From Halobacteriales archaeon QH_10_65_19 (lineage in GTDB: Archaea > Halobacteriota > Halobacteria > Halobacteriales > Haloarculaceae), in assembly GCA_003022085.1 (NCBI GenBank), contig PXQK01000043.1, positions 4,312-11,282 on the forward strand: a stretch of 6,971 nt of DNA. Direction: 5' to 3'. Position numbers and translations under genes: made by a program. The notes under the pieces were generated by a model. It searched no databases, was not told where the DNA came from, and was given only the letters and a program-made list of their open reading frames with translations. Below, one piece after another: positions 6,310 through 6,971 of this stretch (positions within the stretch are counted from its first letter, which is position 1; every line of letters begins with the position of its first letter).

Positions 6310-6330
6310 CGCCCGGCGCAACCGTGGGGT

Positions 6331-6971
6331 ATGAACCTGACACAGCGGCCGCGGCGGCTGCGGTCCGACGGGGTCCGATCAGTTGTGAGCGAGACCGACC
6401 TGTCAGCGACCGACCTGATCGCGCCGGTGTTCGTCGACGCGACGGCCGAGACGCGCCGGTCGATCCCCTCGATGCCCGGCCACGAGCGCGTGCCGGTCGC
6501 GGAGGTGGTCGACCGCGTCGAGGAGGTCCGCGAGACGGGCGTCCAGGCGGTCATCCTCTTCGGGGTTCCGGAGTCGAAGGACGAACAGGGAAGCCGCGCC
6601 TGGGCTGCGGACGGCGTCATCCAGCGTGCGACCCGCCGGATCACCGAGGCGACGGACGCCTACGTCGTCACGGACGTCTGTCTCTGTGAGTACACCGAGC
6701 ACGGGCACTGTGGCGTGCTAGTAGAGGGCGCGCGGGGCGACGCGACACAGACCGTCGACAACGACGAGACGCTGCCCCTGCTCTCGAAGATCGCGGTCTC
6801 GCACGCCGAGGCGGGCGCGGATATGGTCGCTCCGTCCGGGATGATCGACGGCATGGTCGGCGCGGTCCGCGAAGGGCTGGACGGGGCGGGATTTGACCAC
6901 CTCTCGGTGCTGAGCTACGCCGCAAAGTACGAGTCTGCGTTCTACGGCCCGTTCCGTGACGCCGCGGACGG
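6331..6971 (+). CDS. hemB: Porphobilinogen synthase (delta-aminolevulinic acid dehydratase), 3' end off window
   Basis: The frame from ATG 6331 is open to the window edge (213 codons plus two bases; the family is usually about 320-335 residues). The enzyme condenses two 5-aminolevulinate molecules to porphobilinogen in the cytosol, the first common step of heme, siroheme and cobalamin synthesis. Family signatures: RPRRLR at 6-11, a common N-terminal motif; APVFVD (31-36); the cysteine zinc-site pattern DVCLCEYTEHGHCG (C117, C119, C127); SGMIDGMVGAVREGLD; and SYAAKYESAFYGPFRDA with Schiff-base lysine candidate K199. The second active-site lysine lies beyond the edge. The three cysteines point to the zinc-type rather than the Asp-rich magnesium-type enzyme. 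A TATA-like box at the leaderless distance supports this start. Confidence 0.95.
   Translation, partial: MNLTQRPRRLRSDGVRSVVSETDLSATDLIAPVFVDATAETRRSIPSMPGHERVPVAEVVDRVEEVRETGVQAVILFGVPESKDEQGSRAWAADGVIQRATRRITEATDAYVVTDVCLCEYTEHGHCGVLVEGARGDATQTVDNDETLPLLSKIAVSHAEAGADMVAPSGMIDGMVGAVREGLDGAGFDHLSVLSYAAKYESAFYGPFRDAAD

Noticed and set aside
3844..6321. Minus-strand open frame that extends tatCo upstream to over 1100 codons, antisense to all of tatCt.
   Set aside because: The upstream part has the charged, repetitive composition typical of an antisense shadow in GC-rich haloarchaeal DNA. TatC homology begins only near the ATG at 3843, and the opposite strand codes for a clear TatCt.

Overview
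The window looks like chromosomal DNA of a haloarchaeon (class Halobacteria). The host genes are GC-rich, the proteins are strongly acidic, and the genes mostly lack Shine-Dalgarno sites. It carries the pair of Tat translocase genes typical of haloarchaea: a single-domain TatC and a double-length fused TatC. Species cannot be assigned from this sequence alone.

Layout. (1) Bases 1 to about 703 are the right part of an IS200/IS605-superfamily (IS1341-type) insertion sequence. The C-terminal 206 residues of TnpB are visible and look intact, followed by the element's right end, a strong stem-loop that probably belongs to the TnpB guide RNA (omega RNA / reRNA). (2) After a 60-70 base spacer comes a 722-residue soluble PAS-PAS-GAF histidine kinase (766-2934, +) whose N-terminal receiver-like domain lacks the phosphoacceptor aspartate. 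(3) The kinase converges with tatCo (2974-3843, -). (4) A 159-base divergent promoter region separates tatCo from tatCt (4003-6270, +), a 755-residue protein with about 14 membrane segments. (5) Sixty bases further on, hemB (porphobilinogen synthase) starts at 6331 behind a well-placed TATA-like box and runs off the right edge after 213 codons.

Functional picture. The two TatC proteins are the substrate-binding components of the twin-arginine export machinery, which haloarchaea use for a large share of exported proteins. No tatA gene is visible. hemB is a tetrapyrrole biosynthesis gene and probably has its own promoter. The kinase has no adjacent response regulator, so its partner is unknown. 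The only mobile DNA is the TnpB element; its right end lies just upstream of the kinase, so guide-RNA transcription would point into the kinase promoter region.

No stretch over 300 bases lacks a gene. The gaps are 622-765 (IS right end plus kinase promoter), 2935-2973 (convergent gap), 3844-4002 (divergent promoters) and 6271-6330 (hemB promoter). I see no tRNA, rRNA or CRISPR array. The system nearest to an unusual one is the TnpB/guide-RNA element. The rest is recognisable haloarchaeal housekeeping and signalling, with some protein-level oddities noted below.
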